Below, piece after piece: positions 10,337 through 21,234 of a stretch of DNA of 64,000 nt. Source of the DNA: Begonia masoniana. Lineage: Eukaryota; Streptophyta; Magnoliopsida; Cucurbitales; Begoniaceae. The stretch lies in contig CM039516.1 of NCBI GenBank assembly GCA_022432975.1, forward strand, positions 29,838,051 through 29,902,050, read 5' to 3'. Both the position numbers and the translations under genes were made by a program. Within the stretch, counting starts at the first letter, position 1, and the number at the start of each line of letters is the position of its first letter. The notes under the pieces are model-generated. The model did not search any database, was not told the origin of the DNA, and saw only the letters and a list, made by a program, of their open reading frames with translations.

Positions 10337-12365
10337 ATGGATATTTGTAATTATATTATTGATGATAATGATGATGTAGAAGAGATTAGAGAATTTATTC
10401 CTACATTTTCTGTGGGACAATCACAATCATCATCTGCACAAGCATCCACTTCATCACCTCAAAAAAAAAAAAAAAAAACAAAACGTCTGAAGTATGGAAA
10501 CATTTTACAATGAAAGAAATTAAAATTGGTGGAAAAGTAGAATCTAGAGGTCAATGCAACTATTGTATTAAAAATTATTCATATATTTCTGGTAGTTCAA
10601 CTAGCACACTCCTTAGGCATTACCAAAAATGTCACTTAAACGAGTAAGTTAGAGACCCTACATAAAGATTGTTGAATGTTAGTGGTAGTGACACTTTTTT
10701 ATATTCACAAAATAAAATGAGAGAAGGAATAGCAAAACTTGTATCACAATGTGAGTTGCCTTTATCATTCACCGATAGTGATGAATTTGAAAATTTTATG
10801 AAAGAGTATGCTACTCCTAATTTTAAACGTGTTCCTAGAAGTACAACTAGAAATGATATTATTAAAATGTTTAATAATATGAAAAATGAACTAATTTCAT
10901 TTTTTTCAAGCGCTCCTTCGATGTCTATTTGTATCACCTCTGATTTATGGAGTGCACGTAATTCTATAGGCTATATCGTTGTAACTTCTCATTTTATTGA
11001 TAACTCTTGGCAATTAAATAAAAGAATTTTAGGATTTCGTAATTGTGAATATCCTCACACTGGTATTACTATTTATAGATTTATTGTAACGATATTGCAA
11101 GAATATTCTATTCGAGATAGAATATTTAGCATAACACTTGATAATGCTAGTGCTAACGATGTTGTTGTTTCTCATTTTAAAAATTATTTTCAATTAGATA
11201 CTACTCACGATTCTCTTTTCCACATGAGATGTGTTTGTCATATTTTAAATTTAGTTGTTAAAGATGGTATGACATTTATTGTGCCTCATATTGAATTAAT
11301 TAGATCCGCAATTTCTTATATAATTGGATCTAATTCGAGACAATAAAAATATAAAGATTATTGTAAAGCTGCCTTACTTAAACCACGAAAATTAAAAACT
11401 GATGTAGATAATAGGTGGAATTCTACTTATTTAATGTTGGAAAATGCCAAGCCATATTGGCAAGTTATTTGTTCTTTTATTAATGAGAAAACACCAAGTA
11501 TTAATCTTGATAAATCTAGTTGTGATATAGCTAATATATTTCTTGAATTTTTAAAACCATTTTATGATGCTACAAATGAGTGTTCGGGAATTTATTATCC
11601 CACTTCTCATCTTGTTCTCCCAATTTTTATAAACTTAACGAGTAATTTTGCTCAATATCGACAAATAAATGAATTTAAACAAATACTTGATAAAATTGAA
11701 GCAAAATTTAAAAAATATTGTCTTGACATTCCTTCTATTTTTTTGTATGCATGTATAATGGATCCTAGATATAAGTTAAGAGGAGTATGTCTAATGATTA
11801 ATAAAATCTCTAATAATTTAGAAACTACTTCTTCATTTTCTATGGATCAAATAACACATGGAATTATTAGTTTATATTCTTCTTATGAATCTAAATATTC
11901 TAATTTTAGTCGTTCACGTGTTTCTTCACATGTTAGTTCTAGTGGTGGTGGAAATGTTGTAGGTTCACAATTTGTGGTGGTATTCATGATATTTGGAATC
12001 AATTAGAAACGGATGTTTACTCTAGTTCTATGTGAAATGAACTAGATATTTATTTTGACACTCGATATTAATTTTCTCGTGAATAAAACTTTGATATTTT
12101 AGATTGGTGGAAAATGTTTTCCACAACATATCATATTCTTTCTATAATGGCACGTGATCTACTAACACCTCCGGTCTCTACCGTAGCATCGGAGTCTGCT
12201 TTTAGTGCAGGTGGACGTGTGTACGATGAACGCCGAGGATGACTTGCACCCGATCTTGTAGAGGCACTCATTTGCATGAAGGATTGGAACGACGCCATTA
12301 CGAGGAACCAAAACCGAGAGGATGAAATACTTGAAGACTTTAAAAATTTAGATGTTGAAGAATGA
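10337..12365 (+). pseudogene. hAT transposase pseudogene (BED finger, hATC domain)
   Basis: Starting at ATG 10337 (MDICNYII), the product has an acidic Ser-rich N-terminus, a BED-type zinc finger (CNYCIKNY followed by LLRHYQKCH, about 10556-10635), the catalytic-domain start ITSDLWSARNSIGY (about 10930), LDNASAND, MRCVCHILNLVVKDG, and the C-terminal dimerisation domain with MARDLLTPPVSTVASESAFS (about 12150-12215) and PDLVEALICMKDW. The order matches Ac/Tam3-type transposases, which cut and paste DNA. It is inactive: a frameshift lies in the poly-A run 10461-10478, stops occur at 10645-10662, 11344-11346 and 12028-12080, and a CGA-to-TGA-type stop (12239-12241) sits within the hATC domain. 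The final stop is TGA 12363-12365. Confidence 0.93.
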
Positions 12366-13509
12366 AGATTAGCATTGTAATCTAAATTTTGAAGTTTTTT
12401 TTGAATTTGTAATTTTTTTTGATATTTTGCACATAATTGACAATTAGATGGGTGCCAACCTAGTTGGGATGTGTCTAATTTGTAGTGATGCAAATGTCAA
12501 ATTTATAATTAATGTTATATTTTTTATATTTTGTTCTTCCATTTTTTATAATTAAATGTCATTTTTATAATAATTTACACGACTACATAAAATAATATTA
12601 TTTATGTAAGGTCGGCCCGTTAAGCTCGGCTCGTTAGGCTAGTTGAGCCGGCTCGGCTCGGCTCGTTGGGCTCGACAGGCTCGTTAGGCTCGGCTCGTTA
12701 GGCTTGGCAGGCTCTGTAACGCCCCCGAACCCACCCTGGCTCTGAGCGCTACTTTGCTAACTAATCACACGCTAAAACCTCATTAAAAAAATAAAATTAA
12801 CACCGTAGGATTTAACTAAATCTCCTAAAACTCTTTTAGGTCATACCTAGTTGCCTAGACTCCTTTAATCCTAACCTTTAAGCACCACGGCGTCCTTCCC
12901 GAAAATTTTGGCAAAGTAACGCCTGAAAATGGCGCCTCCAAAATGCTAGATACCTGCATACAATCCAATCCCAAACAATCCAGAATAATCTCACTTCACT
13001 AACCAGCTATCCAATCAACAATCCCACATATAAAAACCTCCAAATACAGGGCGACACAACACCCTTAACCTAACTATATACAACAATTACAATTAGGTAC
13101 ACTTTCCCATCATTTCTACAAACAAACATCTAAAACAAACTATCAAATATAATGCCCCACATCTCCCGAAGACCATGGTGGAGTCGCCCCGACAACTGCC
13201 CGCACCGGCACGCCCCGTGCGTCTCCGACTGCTCCCAAGTCTTAGCTGACTCACATAGCTCACCTGTACACCTGTCGTTACCTACACCACAGAACACACA
13301 CACACACGTAAGCTTACGCTTAGCAAGTAGGGAGTAACAAATAATAACAAGAACAATGCACACACCATCCTACCCTAACACAACAACACAACTCCACTCA
13401 ACACGACAACACACAGTGCAATCAACCTAACACATGCAGTTTCTATCACTCAGTTGTGCTTATTTGCTGTTCGTTGCTTTAATCTTGTTGTTCATTGCTT
13501 TAATTCTTC

Positions 13510-13945
13510 ATAGAGGACCCCTCGGGGTGCTACACACCAGCACCCAGCCCGACAAGTCCCACTATTCAGAATTCCATGTTTTAGCCGGTCATCTCTCATA
13601 GAGTTCCCCTCGGGGTGCTACTACCAGCAACCTCAGCCCGACAAGGCCCACTATTCAGGATCTCGTGTTTTAGCCGGTCATCTCTCATAGAGTTCCCCTC
13701 GGGGTGCTACTACCAGCAACCTCAGCCCGACAAGTCACCCTATTCGAGATGCATTTTACATTTACGTATCTTAGCCAGCCATCCTTCACAGAGGTCCCCT
13801 CAGGGTGCTACTACCAGCAACCTCAGCCCGACAAGGCCCATTATTCAGGATCTCGTGTTTTAGCCGGTCATCTCTCATAGAGTTCCCCTCGGGGTGCTAC
13901 TACCAGCAACCTCAGCCCGACAAGTCACCCTATTCGAGATGCATT
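13510..13945. repeat. Tandem repeat, 89-101-bp units, within solo LTR
   Basis: Units begin near 13511 (degenerate), 13600, 13689, 13790 and 13879 with AGAGTTCCCCTCGGGGTGCT. They contain CCCCTCGGGG (a 10-bp palindrome), the CTACCAGCAACCTCAGCCCG block and TAGCCGGTCATC. Periods are 89, 101 and 89 bp between the clear copies. Confidence 0.9.
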
Positions 13946-14355
13946 TTACATTTTACTTTTAATTGCTTACATTTATGCTCACAATGCCAATCAATGCCAC
14001 TAATCGTACCTAACGTGCTATACCATGATGCATGCTTAAAAAAATGCAATATCGAACAAAACAACCAAACAATTACCAAACAACACTGAACTAACAACAC
14101 CAGACAACCACAACAAGGAAATTCATTTTCACATTACTTAATACAAAACAAAGCAGCCAACTCACAAATACTTAACCAGACCAGGACAAAGTAAAGCAAT
14201 CAACCATCAACAATGCTTGACCGACAAAGAAGACAACCAAACATCAACAACAAATAACCAACAAGGCTTAACCAACAAAGAAGACGGCCAAACAACAAAC
14301 AAATAAATCCTACCGTTCCGTGGTGTAGGCCCGAAGGCAAAACAAACGTCCTCTA

Positions 14356-14364
14356 CTTACCTGA
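14356..14364 (-). promoter_or_regulatory. Splice-donor-like site CAGGTAAGT in LTR
   Basis: The minus strand reads CAGGTAAGT, a perfect plant 5' splice consensus, followed by a TGCCTTCGGGCC block. The same pairing occurs in two other LTRs of this type in the window (32145 and 62610). Confidence 0.5.
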
Positions 14365-16339
14365 ACTCCGGCACCGCACTTACTCGCTTTGGCTATGTAC
14401 ATTTCCCCACTCGGTAACCTATCACATTCACAAAATTCACTTAAGTATCACTATTTACTTCTAAAGAATATTTAAGCTAACTCTAACAACATTTAATCAA
14501 ACTTCATTCAAATTAAGCTTACATTCACCAATTACCCTCAAACTACTATTTCTAGCCTAATCCACAAAAACTTAATGAAACAGGCCACCAATTTGGGTTC
14601 GGTAAAAACCGACCCGAAACCTCAAACGTGCATAACTTTTGCGTCGGTTATCGGAATCGAACGATTCCAGTGGCCACGTACTCCTCTAATAACCTATTTT
14701 AACTTGCCAAAAGGAATTTTAAAACGAATAACCGTAGCTAGGTCAAAATAACAAAAATCCGAACTGCCCCTTACCCGGAAAATCCCCCATTTCGATTTTC
14801 CGTCAATTCACAACCAATTCATCACCAATCAACCACATATATCCTCAATTAGCATAACCAAAAGAAAAATCAAGGTTTCCCCCAAGAAACCTGAAGCACA
14901 GGGAACGGGGTTCTCTGTTTTTAGCCAAATCCGAGCTCCACATTGCCCGGTTATCCTTACTGACACTAAGCTCAGCAATTCGACGCTGAGAGCAGCCAAA
15001 AACGGCTGGTGATCGGAGCTCGATCGAGCTCATCACTCTCGGCCTCCAACAGGGCCAGAACAGGGTGACGAGAGAAAAAGAAATCGAGCCCTACCTGTCA
15101 GCCTGCGCACGGAGACGGGCCGGAGTTGCTGGCCTCTGACGCTTGGCCGGAGAATCGCTGAAACGCCGGTGAATCTTCATGCTCCGTCAATCGCCGTTCT
15201 CTCGCCCCCCCTCTGTTCTGTTCTTGCCCGCGAGAAAACGAACGAATGGCTTCTTCGTGAAGCCATTCGTTTGTTTTAAAAGAAAACTTAAATGTTTTCT
15301 TTTAAAACAAAACAAAGTAATAAAAATAACATTAATAAAAATTGTCATTTACGATTTTGCCCTCCCGTAGATTCGGTCCTCAACGAAACCTCGTTAAATT
15401 TCGTATTTAATTCACTTTTAATTATTTTACCTTTTTATTGTTACTTTTCCTTCTTTTTGCTATTTCTTTTCAATTAATTAAAACAACTATTTTATTATTA
15501 TTTTATTTTCTCTCCAATTTTATCCTTAAAAAAAAAATCTCGGGTGTTACAGGCTCGGTGAGCCCGGCCTTTCCAGGCTCGGCTCGTCTCGGCTCGCTCG
15601 TTTAACACCTCTAAACTCGGGAGGAGCTCTATTTTTAGACAAGGAGAGCTTGTCACTTTGATTGTGGGCGAGGGGATCTTGCCATAACACGGGTTCAGGG
15701 AGGAATCAACGACAAGTGGATCTTGTTGTTATCTAGATCTCGGGAGAGGTCAACCTTAAGTCGAGGGGATCTCGCAAAAACAGTTTCCTTGGGGAAGTTA
15801 GTTAGAGGCGGCGACAAATATAAGATGGAGTCTTTATTTGTATAAGTCTGATTGTCTTGTAACTTTGTAAATTCAAAGAAATGTTTTTATATCTGGGTGT
15901 GGCCCCGCAGATGTAGGCTGGTTGCCGAACTGTGTTAACAACCTCCTGTCTAATTTATTTTCGCATATTTATGTTGTTCGTCATTGCATTCATTATCGGT
16001 GTTACACGTAACACTCTGTGTGACACCGCATAACTAATCGTAATCTTTCAGAGAAAATAAATGGAAGGCTGGGACGGGCATATCCAAATCATAATAAATT
16101 GCTCTAATTCCATGCATAACTATGATTACTAAAATAATTCATCAACATTCTTTTTTTTTTCCTTTTAAATTTATTCATTGTTTTTCTAATATTTATATTT
16201 ATATTGAAACTTATTCTATTTTTAGCTTTAAACTTTTTATGACTAAGCTAAGTGTTTTTAATATTGATAATTCAATCATAAATATTTTAAATTATGATAT
16301 TAGTATGGAAATTAGAAGCTTTTGAGTTTCCTGTTGGGA

Positions 16340-16560
16340 AAACTAGATTAAATATCGTTGTCAAAATAAAGTTTGACAAACCTCCCCCTTGTTTTCAACG
16401 TCAAATAAATAATCTTACATTAAATTTTTGACCTATACTACCATAATATATTCATTAATACATGTACTTTATTATATTAATTATGTCTCGTTAGGTTACA
16501 TATCTCTATAATTGTATTTGTTAATAATTAATTATGTATTTTTTCATAATATCTTTCAAA
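16340..16560 (+). repeat. Continuation of segmental duplication copy 1
   Basis: AAATAAATAATCTT, TATATTCATTAATA and TTATATTAATT.TGTC..GTTAGGTTA match the same order at about 20865-21000. This places the right edge of the insertion complex near 16340. Confidence 0.6.
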
Positions 16561-16605
16561 TGTCAATAACTAATATGTTTGACTTGTGTGCATAGAGAGT
16601 TCCCA

Positions 16606-17266
16606 CCCACAAGGAGAATAGAGTTGAGAAACAGTGTGCAGGAGTGAGCATGAAGAAGAAAAAGCGTGAAGAGGAAAAAGAAAGAAGAGAGGAGGAAAAT
16701 CTTTTTTTCAGATTTTTACTGATCAATCTTATCTTACCTCAGAAAAGGGTGAAACGTACAAGTATATATAACACTAAAAGAATATTCAATAATTAGATAA
16801 CCAAAACTAATAAAATAGAACAATATTATGCTAACATCCCCTCGAGAGCAAAGATTGAGAATTGTGAGGGTGGAAGGGGCTTAGTAAGTGCATCGGTAAG
16901 TTGATTTGTTGAAGAAGTAAACTTGACTAACAACAACTTAGAGAGAACTTTTTTTCAAACAAAATGAAAGTCCAGTTCAACATGTTTGGATTTAGAGTGT
17001 AATACTAGATTTGAGGCAAGATACGTGCACTCAAATTATTACAGAGAATGAGAGGTACCTTATTAATGGCAATGCCAAGTTCCTTGAGGTGTGATTGGAG
17101 CCATAGAATTTTATATGCGTCATTTTCTGTGCTACAATATTCAGATTCGGTGCTAGAGCGACAAACAACTATTTGTTTGGCAGAGGACAATGAGATGAGA
17201 TTAGTACCTAAGAAAATGCAGAATCCACTCGTACTCTTATGATCATTCAGACACGAAACTCAATCT
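16606..17266 (-). mobile_element. Truncated Ty1/copia remnant: RNase H end and 3' LTR start
   Basis: The minus strand from about 17220 down encodes a decayed copia RNase H tail: SSAKQIVVCRSSTESEY, then KHVELDFHFV and LTKPLPP-like stretches in shifted frames, followed by the polypurine run CTCGAGGGGA and an LTR start TGTTAGCATAATA near 16837. The left end of that LTR is not clear. Upstream pol is missing, cut off at the Cassandra element beginning at 17268. Confidence 0.7.
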
Positions 17267-17492
17267 GTGTGATGACCTGAATGTGTACGTATGAGCACAG
17301 TTGTGGGGCAAACCTCGGGTTGAGGTGCAAACCTTAAGACCTAAGTCGAGTGTAGCTAAATCCCGAACTCGAGTATAAGCAAATTTCGAGTCGTAAAAAA
17401 GGGAGTCATCCCAATCCCACATCAGTTGGGGAGATATATGGAAATGAAACATATGTAAGGAAACTCTTCTAAGATAGTAAGACGCGTTTTGG

Positions 17493-17588
17493 AGCACAAT
17501 TGATAACGAATCTCATAAGAACTCCAAAGTTAAAAGTGCTCCGGTGAGAGTAGTACTGTGTTGAGTGACCGACTGAGAAGTTCTTGCC
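17493..17588 (+). ncRNA. 5S-rRNA-derived segment in left Cassandra LTR
   Basis: AGAACTCC..AGTTAA..GTGCT followed by GAGAGTAGTACT and GAAGTTCTTGCC match the order of the plant 5S rRNA internal promoter and 3' half, including the box C area. It is diverged from functional 5S RNA and lies inside an LTR, so it is not a 5S gene. Confidence 0.85.
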
Positions 17589-17674
17589 ATACAAATCTGT
17601 GATGAGAGGATATTGGAATACAACTCAATCCCCATAGCAGACAATATCTTACTGGGAAAATGAGTCGTTATAAA

Positions 17675-17686
17675 TGGTATCAGAGC
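17675..17686 (+). other. Primer binding site (tRNA-iMet) of the TRIM
   Basis: TGGTATCAGAGC is complementary to the 3' end of initiator methionine tRNA and starts 2-3 bp after the left LTR. Confidence 0.9.
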
Positions 17687-17944
17687 CTGTTACCAACCGA
17701 AAATATGGCCAACGAGGACGTTGGGCCACCGAGGGGGGTGATTGTGATGACCCGAATGTGTACGTATGAACACGATTGCAGGGCAAACTTCGTGTTGCAG
17801 GGCAAATCCGGGACTTAAGCCGAGTGTAGACAAATCTCGAGTCGTAAAAAGAGGGGTTCGTCACAATCCCACATCGTTTAGGGAGGTATATGGAAATGAA
17901 ACATATGTAATGAAACACTCTCAAGATAGTAAGACGTGTTTTGG

Positions 17945-18040
17945 AGCACAATTGATAACGAATTCCATAACAACTCCAATGTTAAAAGTGCTCCGATGAG
18001 AGCAATAACATGTTGGGTGAACGATTGAGAAATTCTTGCC
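17945..18040 (+). ncRNA. 5S-rRNA-derived segment in right Cassandra LTR
   Basis: This is the counterpart of 17493-17588. It is further degraded: GAGAGTAGTACT has become GAGAGCAATAAC, while GTTAAAAGTGCTCC and TTGGGTGAACG survive. Confidence 0.8.
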
Positions 18041-18073
18041 ATACAAATTCGTGAGGGGAGAATATTGGACTAT

Positions 18074-18113
18074 GGCCCAATATCTATTTCTCGCGCTCTG
18101 TATAAAAACCCTA
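18074..18113 (+). promoter_or_regulatory. Residual RACK1 core promoter: site II, TATA, telo-box
   Basis: GGCCCA at 18075-18080 (site II, TGGGCC on the other strand), TATAAAAA at 18101-18108 and AAACCCTA at 18106-18113 (telo-box) lie just upstream of the RACK1 ATG. Site II plus telo-box is a known arrangement in plant ribosomal-protein and translation genes, which fits RACK1. The Cassandra LTR abuts this segment, so distal promoter sequence has been displaced. Confidence 0.65.
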
Positions 18114-18147
18114 GATTAACCTGTCGGAGAAGGTGATATTTGAAGAA

Positions 18148-18441
18148 ATGGGAGACGATCTTGTTCTTCGTGGTACAATGAGGGCTCACACCGATATGGT
18201 GACGGCAATGGCCACTCCGATCGACAACGTTGACATGATTGTGACCTCTTCCCGTGACAAAGCGATCATCGTTTGGCCGCTAACTAGGGGTGAGAAGACG
18301 TACGGTGTTCCGCGTCACCGTTTGACTGGACATTCTCACTTCATCGAGGATGTTGTTCTCTCGTCCGATGGTCAATTCGCTCTCTCTGGATCGAGGGACG
18401 GCGAGCTCCGTCTCTGGGACCTTGCTGCTGGTGTCTCATAA
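18148..18441 (+). CDS. Truncated RACK1 N-terminal reading frame (copy B exon 1)
   Basis: ATG 18148 opens a clean frame of 97 codons with the start of RACK1: [51 protein letters not shown] and [13 protein letters not shown]. These are WD blades 1 and 2 (GH..WD repeats). It stops at TAA 18439-18441, created where a deletion joins the middle of exon 1 to the 3' end of exon 2; short filler (CATAAATTCATAAATTTATG) marks the join. RACK1 normally has about 320-330 residues and seven blades, so the product could not form a propeller. With its own promoter remnant it could still be transcribed. I treat it as a pseudogene with an open 5' frame. Confidence 0.85.
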   Translation: MGDDLVLRGTMRAHTDMVTAMATPIDNVDMIVTSSRDKAIIVWPLTRGEKTYGVPRHRLTGHSHFIEDVVLSSDGQFALSGSRDGELRLWDLAAGVS

Positions 18442-19394
18442 ATTCATAAATTTATGAGGAAGGTACTTTATAAATTTCACGTTATTTTTGCAGTTGGTTT
18501 CATTGACATTTGATTAATTTTGTACTTTTATTGAGTTTTTTATTTCTCTTATAGGGTATTCGACTTTCGGTGATCTTTTAATATATTTAGCTTCAAAAAG
18601 AATTTTTTTCATTAAAAAAAAAGAAAGTTCAATAGCTTGTAGGCCATTGGCCTATAGTTATAGTTATGGCTAGTCATGAATGTATACGGACTTGTCATTG
18701 GAAAGTTCTTCATGTGTTGATTGATGTGAAAGATAGTTTCTTTCTTCGGAGTATATAATTTGTTATGTTGCAATTGAACTCATTTATCAGTTCAATTTAC
18801 CTTTTTGGGTGCTTTTTTTTCCTTATTGAACCAATTTTGTTTTTTTCATCAGATTTTAAGTAATCAATCACGTTGTTTTAAGTTTTTGTTGTTGTAATCT
18901 TAAAAATAACCCGTATGTCAGTTTATTGAGGTGAAATCTTCAATGGATAAGATGATGATTGACGGTGATAATACTATCTAGAAAATATTACATTGTGTCT
19001 TCAGTACAAATGTTTTGTGTGGTTCAGATAAATGTTTAGTTCATTTAAATAATAATTTGGAGCTGGGAAGTGCATTATGGGATTTTTCACTGACTTTGAA
19101 TGGTTTAGATCTACCTTGAACTTCTTGTGAAACATGACATTTCTATTTTCTTGATTTATTTTAGAATATTTTTTTGGGTGAATATTTAAACTTTGACTTC
19201 ACCTGTGATGTAAGCACCCTCAAAATATGATTAGTTTATGCATAACATCATCATCCCCATTGTTTATCATATAATAATTTTGCTGGCTCACAGGTCATCT
19301 ACTCCACAAGCCTGAGCTGGAGTGCCGATGGTAGCACATTGTTTAGTGGGTACACCGACGGCGTAATAGAGTCTGGGGCATCGGCCGTCTGTAG
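18442..19394 (+). pseudogene. RACK1 pseudogene copy B, 3' part
   Basis: After the deletion junction the sequence resumes at the last bases of exon 2 (GAGGAAG/GTACTT, about 18457-18463), keeps the intron, then has the final exon 19294-19394: [23 protein letters not shown] followed by a one-base deletion in GTAATAGAGTC and, in the restored frame, the RACK1 C-terminus ending GIGRL and TAG (19392-19394). Blades 3-6 are missing. Together with 18148-18441 this is an internally deleted RACK1 gene. Confidence 0.9.
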
Positions 19395-20725
19395 AAAAAC
19401 CCGTGATGGCTAATTTCTTCTTATCCTTGGGATTTTGGCGTTGGAATTACCATCTGGTGTTCTAGTCTTAAAAGTTACTAAATTTTTGTTGCTTAAGAGT
19501 TTGATATAAAGCTGTTTCGTTAACACATGTTCATGGATTGGCCTTTGATATTTTGGTATTCTTCAGGTTTTTAATTTTCTGCTTGTTTCTCTGACCTCTA
19601 TTCTTGTCTATTTTTTCCAAACTGTTGCTTTTTTTCTCAATGTTTCTGGCCCATATTGTTGTTGATTGGAGATTTAGAAACCTTGTTTTGAGATCAAATC
19701 CCACCATCCACTGTAGAAACATCGTAGCTTCGGTCAAATTTAGTCCACAAAAATCTGACCCAGGTTCAACTGGACTTGATCCAATGGGCCTTTGTCTAGG
19801 CTTGGGTCAGCCCAAACTGACAAGGATGGTTTAAGGTTCTACATTTAAAATGTCAAATTAATTAAATTATTATATTAATTGTATTTAGTGTTTATTATTT
19901 TTTCCCTTTAATACTAATAAGTAATAATGTTATAAGCAATTTAATGATTAAATATTAATAATAATCGGTGGGCTCCATAAAAATCTTGGGAATAGAAGCA
20001 GTGGATTTATTAAAAAAAAGACAGTAATACTACTGCCCAACTGCCTCTATTTATTAGGGTTCATTTAATAATGTCACACTTGTAAGTCAACTCCTTGTAT
20101 TATTTTAGTCAGAATCAGATAAGAACCATTTCTTACTCTATTCTATTTCTAATTTAATACAAATTACAATAAAATAACTGCCCACAAAAATATTAAGTTT
20201 TATTTTTTTCAAATATTTTTGTTTTGATAATGCAAAAGTTAAGTGTCATCGAAATTTTAATCGGTTTGGATTCATATTCAATATTAGAATTTTGTTATTT
20301 TTTTACATTTTAATGTTTGTGTCACAAAACTAATTTGTACATTGATTTAATAATAGTGAATTTGTCTTATACCCATGATTTTTTTCTACGTGATTTCTAA
20401 ATAAATCTCGATATCTTTGTTTCCAATTTTTTTTTTTTTTGATTCGCGTTTGATTATCAACCGATTGTCGGACTTATATTCAATATTTGTTTTTTGTTTT
20501 TTCTATATATATATATTGATGATTAAGTCTCCAAACTGACAAACTCATGGTTTGATGATAGTTAATTTTTTATATGCATGTGAATTTTTCGTAAGAATTT
20601 TCTACGTCAATTTTGACATTCTTATTTCAGCGTATTATTTTTTTAGGATTTTCTTTCGATTTTCAACCCATTTGCCATAGAAAAGAGGGGGTTTGACTTT
20701 TGAAAACAATAAAACAAGATAATTA
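18460..20725 (+). repeat. Segmental duplication, copy 2
   Basis: Aligns with 6352-8340. Copy 2 keeps the full RACK1 last exon and about 130 bp after it that copy 1 lacks, and is otherwise collinear through the AT-rich downstream region (for example GGAGATTTAGAAACCTTGTT, GTGGGCTCCATAAAAATCT). It contains no gene of its own past 19394. Confidence 0.85.
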
Positions 20726-20949
20726 AATGAGAAAATTAATGGAGGAATGACCTCTATTCGTTGTCAGCTTTTGTTTTTGAAAGATAATCACATCTTTAAA
20801 CAAAATAAAGTCTGCTCAATCTGACAAACCCTACTTCTCACATTGTGAAACCCTACTTCTCCACGTCGTACAAATAAATAATCTTGTATTAAATTTTTTA
20901 TTTTAATATTCGACCTATATAATTACCATCATATATTCATTAATATATG

Positions 20950-21027
20950 TATTTTATTATATTAATTCTGTCACGTTAGGTTATGCATCTCTATAACCTA
21001 ACGTGACAGAATTAATATAATAAAATA
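20950..21027. repeat. Perfect 35-bp-arm hairpin
   Basis: Bases 20950-20984 are the exact reverse complement of 20993-21027, separated by an 8-nt loop GCATCTCT. The left arm belongs to the segmental duplication (its counterpart is near 16470-16500), so the right arm looks like a local inverted copy made at a break. The LRR kinase fragment begins just beyond. Confidence 0.95.
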
Positions 21028-21234
21028 TAAAACTACAGAGGTTCGTAGAACACTAAGTCGAGCCTAGGCTTAAACACAGTCTATGAACTTAAACAAAGCA
21101 AGAAATGCCGGAAAAAGAGAGAAGAAATTTAAAAAAAAAAGGTTAAAAATAACAGTTCAAAGCAACATCTAAAGAAAGAATGAGAAACCATGAAATGCAG
21201 CGAAGAGAAGTTTAACTGAAAATAGACAACCAAC

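Larger units (their letters stand above)
12715..15551 (-). mobile_element. Solo LTR (gypsy, Tekay-like), 2.84 kb, inside the hAT
   Basis: Read on the minus strand it starts TGTAACACCCGAG and ends GGGGGCGTTACA, with perfect TG..CA ends. The 5-bp target duplication GGCTC flanks it (12710-12714 and 15552-15556). Its termini and the internal pair CAGGTAAGT / GCCTTCGGGCC match the LTR at 60341-63230, which is attached to a chromodomain-type gypsy integrase, so a Tekay-like chromovirus origin is likely. No internal retrotransposon coding remains, which fits LTR-LTR recombination. The interior has a tandem array at 13510-13945 and otherwise no coding sequence. Confidence 0.9.
9135..15613 (+). mobile_element. 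hAT (Ac-like) DNA transposon, 6.5 kb, decayed
   Basis: The terminal inverted repeats are TAGAGGTGTTA at 9135-9145 and TAACACCTCTA at the right end (15603-15613). They are flanked by a perfect 8-bp duplication AACTCGGG (9127-9134 and 15614-15621), which is the hallmark length of hAT superfamily insertion. Subterminal DNA on both sides (9150-9400, 12600-12714, 15552-15600) is packed with GGCTCG/CGAGCC repeats, as hAT transposases usually bind clustered subterminal motifs. A decayed transposase lies at 10337-12365. A 2.8-kb solo LTR is inserted in the right subterminal region, so the original element was about 3.6 kb. Confidence 0.95.
8710..16010 (+). mobile_element. Copia-type LTR-like sequence split by a hAT insertion
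   Basis: Removing the hAT at 9135-15613 and one target copy leaves a sequence of roughly 0.8 kb (about 8710-9134 plus 15622-16010). It is a clear inverted homolog of 21985-22617: both share the CGGAGTTTTGATTTTCGCG block, ACTCGGGAGGAG, GGGGATCTTGCCATA, GAGGCGGCGACAAA and TATCTGGGYGTGGCCCCG. The last block, followed by a GCCGAACTG(T/C)GTTAAC-like motif, resembles the 3' part of plant Ty1/copia LTRs. Possible termini are TGTCACACGG near 8719 and GTGTGACA near 16024, but I found no convincing target duplication, so the ends are uncertain. No internal coding region accompanies it, so it is a solo LTR or small non-autonomous element. Confidence 0.55.
17268..18085 (+). mobile_element. Cassandra-type TRIM retrotransposon
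   Basis: Two direct LTR copies (about 17268-17672 and 17743-18085) both begin TGTGATGACC.GAATGTGTACG. They enclose only about 70 bp with an initiator-Met-tRNA primer binding site TGGTATCAGAGC (17675-17686) and a polypurine tract GAGGGGGGTGAT next to the second LTR. Both LTRs contain a 5S-rRNA-like segment, the defining trait of the Cassandra family of terminal-repeat retrotransposons in miniature. There is no coding capacity, so it would need enzymes from other elements. The LTRs differ at many positions and the right LTR loses similarity near 18085, so it is old and its right end is eroded. Confidence 0.9.

Noticed and set aside
17493..18040. 5S rRNA genes
   Set aside because: Too diverged, only partial, and located in paired LTRs around a tRNA-Met primer site, so they are Cassandra sequences.
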